Origin: an uncultured Bacilli bacterium | Lineage (GTDB): Bacteria > Bacillota_I > Bacilli_A > RF39 > UBA660 | Reading direction: 5' to 3' | NCBI GenBank assembly: GCA_947632295.1 | Contig: CANROQ010000022.1 | Coordinates: forward strand, 1-10,341 | DNA length: 10,341 bases | In this document: one piece after another, positions 7,824 to 10,341 of the stretch | Layout of the letters: every line of letters starts with the position of its first letter | Numbering within the stretch: position 1 is the first letter of the stretch | Program-made: the position numbers and the translations under genes | Notes under the pieces: model-generated | Seen by the model: the letters and a program-made list of their open reading frames with translations, nothing else | Databases searched by the model: none | Told to the model about the DNA's origin: nothing

Positions 7824-9872
7824 TTATTTTTCCTTTAAATATCTATTTAATAATTTCAATCTTTCATTAATTTCTTCCATCTCATCATTCATAGAACGTT
7901 GTTTTGAATATAATTCATCATATTTGTTATACTGCTCTTCACTTATAATATGTGAACTATTTCCACTGGCTGTCATATCGCTAACGTAAGCAGTATAATT
8001 ATCATGTTGTTGTTCGAATGCTTTTTTAATATCACTAGAATTATTCTCACTTGCTAAATTAAATGATAAATAATCTTGAGATTGATTATATGAAGATTCC
8101 AAATTTGTTTGACGTGTTTCTAATTCTTTAATTTCTGATTTAATATCACTTTGTGTCATTCCACTTATTCCTTTTTGTCTAGCAACACGTTTCATACTGC
8201 TTTCATTAATGCTAGAAGTAATGTCTCCAGTTTTATAATTTCCTTTATTATCCATTAATTTTTTAGCAGTTCTTGCACTAGAACTAATACCACCGGCAAT
8301 AATACTACCTGGTAATTTGACGATGTTTCCAGCAACACTACCTATACCTTTTATAGTCGAACCAACAACTTTAATTTTGTTTAATCCACCATTTGCATTG
8401 CTTAAATTTGTTTTTAAGTTTTTAAAATTATTAGAAGCATTAGATATGCTACTATTTAAGTTTTTAACATTTTCAGAAGTAGCAGCAGCATTAGCGGCCA
8501 TTCCACCAACTGAAGAAATACCAATAGCAGTACTACCAATTGCAAATTTTCCAATATTTTTAATTAAACTTAAAAAACCATTTTCTTTATTCAAATTAAA
8601 TAATTCACATAATAATTTAGGCATTTGTAACATAAATAATAAAATTCCAATAATAATAAATACATTGACAATTATACTATTAGAAGTACTTGAAATAATT
8701 AATTGTTTAAACAATAAAATTGAAAAGAAAATAACTGCTAATCGAATAAATAATTGTAAAAAAGTTGTAACTGTCTCTTTTAACCAACTATTAAATAATC
8801 TACTACTATTAACATCAACATAAGAAACAATTGGTATTGGAGATATTACTTGTAAAAATGCTAATTTAATTGTACGAATTGCTATATCAACACAAATAAC
8901 AATCAATAAAAAAGTTACAATTATGCCAACAATCGATGATAATGGAATATTATATGAAAAAACAAAATCACCATCAGCATTCAAAGCAGCTTTTGGACTA
9001 CAAGCATTTCCATTATTTCCTTTGTAAAAAAATGGATCGACTTCGATTGCCGTTATAATTTCCTTAGATAAAATTGTCGAAACAGAACGATTATCTCGTC
9101 CTTGTTTAATTAAATCATATATATATTTGCCATCACGAATGCCACAACGCATGGTCCAACTATCTTTGATTGTGACATCGAGTTTGTCACCTGATTTGCA
9201 TGAATAATAAAAATCACGACTATCAGGATAGTTTCCATCAGCATCGGGCATTCCATATTCATCTTTAAAAATAGTAGGAAAATATAAATAATATGCACAA
9301 GTAGGTACTTGAGGACATCCTAAAAACTCATCACAACAATAATCTGAGGAAATAAATTTTGTATTTTCATCTTCAGTTATAAAAATATTAGGACATCCAG
9401 AAAAAACAGGTGCAAGAATTCCATCACGATTATAATCTATAAAATTACTAAAAACTAAATAGGCAACATCGTCACCTATATTTGAAAGTTCACCTTCGGG
9501 TTTAGCTCCACCCAAAATAATATTACCAATAATATTTTCATTTAAAATTATACTTTGTAACTGATATGCCTTATCAAAAATTGCAGGAACAGTTGGAATT
9601 AAAATCAAAGACACGATAACTTTTGTAACTAGCTTAGTAGCTGATTGTGATTTATCAGGATTAATAACATAATTAATTATAACTAATACCAATTTGAATA
9701 ACATAAATAGACCAATAATACCATAAACACGCTCAATTATATCTTCAACATTTTTATTTATAACATTAACATCAGCAACTTGTAAGATTAGTGAATAAAT
9801 TTTACTAATCATGCCAGCAATAAAAATATCTACAGTTGCAAACAAGCTTCTAACACTAGATAAAAAATCCAT
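7824..9872 (-). CDS. VirB6/TrbL-like polytopic T4SS channel protein, first paralogue, with cysteine-rich outer loop
   Basis: 682 residues. Predicted membrane helices near 14-33, 49-71, 81-100, 312-333, 335-350, 370-392 and 398-418 match those of the next gene's product. The VirB6-type core is at 339-378: FLQVISPIPIVSY, then FNSW-KE and TFLQLFIRL. The N-terminal block with GLFMLFKL, NPDK and LQSIIL is also shared with the paralogue. The loop between helices 3 and 4 (about 101-311, probably outside) is longer and holds eight Cys (160, 179, 180, 186, 192, 225, 243, 291), enough for several disulfides. A DYNRDGIL segment (146-153) there recalls calcium-binding loops, though it lacks the usual last acidic residue. 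After the helices come an Ala/Ser/Gly/Asn-rich stretch (445-535) and a charged tail (573-682) with coiled-coil character. The ATG at 9872 has only a weak GAGAG-type ribosome site, 24 bases after the small VirB2-like gene. It is the likely substrate channel together with its paralogue. Confidence 0.85.
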   Translation of the reverse strand: MDFLSSVRSLFATVDIFIAGMISKIYSLILQVADVNVINKNVEDIIERVYGIIGLFMLFKLVLVIINYVINPDKSQSATKLVTKVIVSLILIPTVPAIFDKAYQLQSIILNENIIGNIILGGAKPEGELSNIGDDVAYLVFSNFIDYNRDGILAPVFSGCPNIFITEDENTKFISSDYCCDEFLGCPQVPTCAYYLYFPTIFKDEYGMPDADGNYPDSRDFYYSCKSGDKLDVTIKDSWTMRCGIRDGKYIYDLIKQGRDNRSVSTILSKEIITAIEVDPFFYKGNNGNACSPKAALNADGDFVFSYNIPLSSIVGIIVTFLLIVICVDIAIRTIKLAFLQVISPIPIVSYVDVNSSRLFNSWLKETVTTFLQLFIRLAVIFFSILLFKQLIISSTSNSIIVNVFIIIGILLFMLQMPKLLCELFNLNKENGFLSLIKNIGKFAIGSTAIGISSVGGMAANAAATSENVKNLNSSISNASNNFKNLKTNLSNANGGLNKIKVVGSTIKGIGSVAGNIVKLPGSIIAGGISSSARTAKKLMDNKGNYKTGDITSSINESSMKRVARQKGISGMTQSDIKSEIKELETRQTNLESSYNQSQDYLSFNLASENNSSDIKKAFEQQHDNYTAYVSDMTASGNSSHIISEEQYNKYDELYSKQRSMNDEMEEINERLKLLNRYLKEK

Positions 9873-9896
9873 TTACATCACTCTCTTCTGACATTA

Positions 9897-10247
9897 CTAT
9901 TCCAAGCAAGTTCCTCCATGATCTACACCAGATATTTCCAATATCCAGTTTAATAAAACAGGTAAAATAAATAAAATTACTATAGCAATCATTCTTTTGG
10001 CAAATCTTTGAGCAGCTTTTGCAAGAGCATCATCCTTGCCACCAGTAATTGCTTTAAAAAAATCCAGCATTCCTAAAGCAATTCCTAAAACTAAAGCAAC
10101 CCATTTAATTGTATCAAATAAATCAATAATAAATTGAGTTATCCTACCTCCAACCACTGTTTTACATGGTGTGGCAGCCATAATTTTATTTGCAAACGAA
10201 AAAAAACTTAGAAAACAAATTGTAAATATATTTTTAAATTTCTTCAT
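9897..10247 (-). CDS. Small VirB2/TrbC-like membrane protein (possible pilin or channel subunit)
   Basis: 116 residues from the ATG at 10247. A basic start and a hydrophobic stretch ending near AMA-type sequence (KIMAA, residues 21-25) look like a cleavable signal peptide. The predicted mature part has two membrane helices (about 46-66 and 86-106) joined by a short, Lys/Arg-rich loop (KAITGGKDDALAKAAQRFAKR region, read in parts), the plan of VirB2/TrbC pilins and of small TcpE/TrbC-like subunits. Its size and its place as first gene before VirB6 fit that role. One Cys lies just after the predicted cleavage site (Cys28) and another next to the C-terminus (Cys114); both would face outside and could pair. 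An in-frame ATG 12 bases upstream (10259) is rejected as start because it overlaps the GGAGG that precedes the ATG at 10247. No clear sequence motif proves pilin identity. Confidence 0.75.
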   Translation of the reverse strand: MKKFKNIFTICFLSFFSFANKIMAATPCKTVVGGRITQFIIDLFDTIKWVALVLGIALGMLDFFKAITGGKDDALAKAAQRFAKRMIAIVILFILPVLLNWILEISGVDHGGTCLE

Positions 10248-10252
10248 ATAGT

Positions 10253-10257
10253 CCTCC
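10253..10257 (-). promoter_or_regulatory. Shine-Dalgarno GGAGG that decides the start of the VirB2-like gene
   Basis: GGAGG lies five bases before the ATG at 10247. The alternative upstream ATG (10257-10259) shares a base with this site and has no ribosome site of its own, so the start at 10247 is preferred. Confidence 0.8.
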
Positions 10258-10284
10258 ATATCAGTATAAATATCATATTATAAT

Positions 10285-10313
10285 ATTATATCATAGAAAA
10301 TACATTAAAACAA
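10285..10313 (-). promoter_or_regulatory. Likely main promoter of the T4SS operon
   Basis: On the minus strand TTGTTT (10308-10313) is followed by a 17-base spacer and TGATATAAT, giving a perfect extended -10 (TATAAT at 10285-10290). A second TATAAT (10277-10282) lies eight bases further. Transcription would start near 10278, leaving a leader of about 30 bases before the first gene. It sits directly behind a terminator-like hairpin. The weak -35 is offset by the extended -10. No operator or repeat for a regulator is evident. Confidence 0.65.
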
Positions 10314-10314
10314 C

Positions 10315-10339
10315 AAAAAAGAACTATATTAAATAGTTC
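10315..10339 (-). terminator. Probable intrinsic terminator of an upstream minus-strand gene outside the window
   Basis: Minus strand: GAACTAT, a five-base loop, ATAGTTC, then six T. The seven-pair stem has only two G-C pairs, so it is weak, but the T-run directly after it is typical. It separates whatever lies upstream from the T4SS operon, whose promoter begins within a few bases. Confidence 0.55.
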
Positions 10340-10341
10340 AA

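Noticed and set aside
8317..8823. Plus-strand open frame of 168 codons
   Set aside because: It lies wholly inside the first VirB6-like gene, antisense to its linker and last helices, and has biased composition and no ribosome site.
10248..10259. Upstream in-frame ATG adding four residues to the VirB2-like protein
   Set aside because: It overlaps the GGAGG that serves the ATG at 10247 and has no ribosome site of its own.

Overview
The window is a strongly AT-rich stretch of bacterial DNA in which every supported gene lies on the minus strand, packed with gaps of under 80 bases or with overlaps. Good Shine-Dalgarno sites (GGAGG, AAGGAGGGG, GAGGTG), ATG/GTG starts, TGA used as a stop and TGG used for tryptophan indicate the standard bacterial code. 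With PrgI- and VirB4-type genes of Gram-positive layout, this suggests a low-GC Firmicute or a close gut-associated relative (uncultured Bacilli/RF39-like lineages are plausible). The taxonomic call is inference.

The block is the mating-channel part of a Gram-positive type IV secretion system (T4SS), of the kind found in integrative conjugative elements and plasmids. In transcription order (right to left) it contains: a terminator-like hairpin of an off-window upstream gene (10315-10339); an extended -10 promoter (10285-10313); a small two-helix VirB2/TrbC-like protein (9897-10247); a polytopic VirB6/TrbL-like protein (7824-9872); a 78-base gap with a second, closely similar promoter-like element (7782-7811); a second VirB6/TrbL-like paralogue (5517-7745); a PrgI-family membrane protein (5176-5499); a VirB4/TraC ATPase encoded as two overlapping genes, N-terminal part (4641-5201) and ATPase core (2867-4651); a membrane-anchored M23 peptidase with a large extracytoplasmic region that includes a SpoIID-like segment (701-2842); and a probable lipoprotein with a C-terminal membrane helix, cut by the window edge (1-692).

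Working model: VirB4 powers assembly or transport at the inner face of the membrane; PrgI and the two VirB6-like proteins form the membrane channel, with cysteine-containing loops outside and coiled-coil tails inside; the M23 enzyme opens the peptidoglycan; the VirB2-like protein may be a pilin or channel subunit; and the lipoprotein is an accessory envelope part. No relaxase, coupling protein (VirD4), integrase, origin of transfer, CRISPR array or RNA gene is visible, so mobility of the element cannot be shown from this window alone.

The least ordinary points are the tandem, diverged VirB6 pair with different cysteine-bearing loops, the apparent degenerate SpoIID domain inside the T4SS peptidoglycan hydrolase, the two-gene VirB4, and the shared promoter-like element in front of the pilin-like gene and the second VirB6 gene. 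No stretch over 300 bases lacks a gene.
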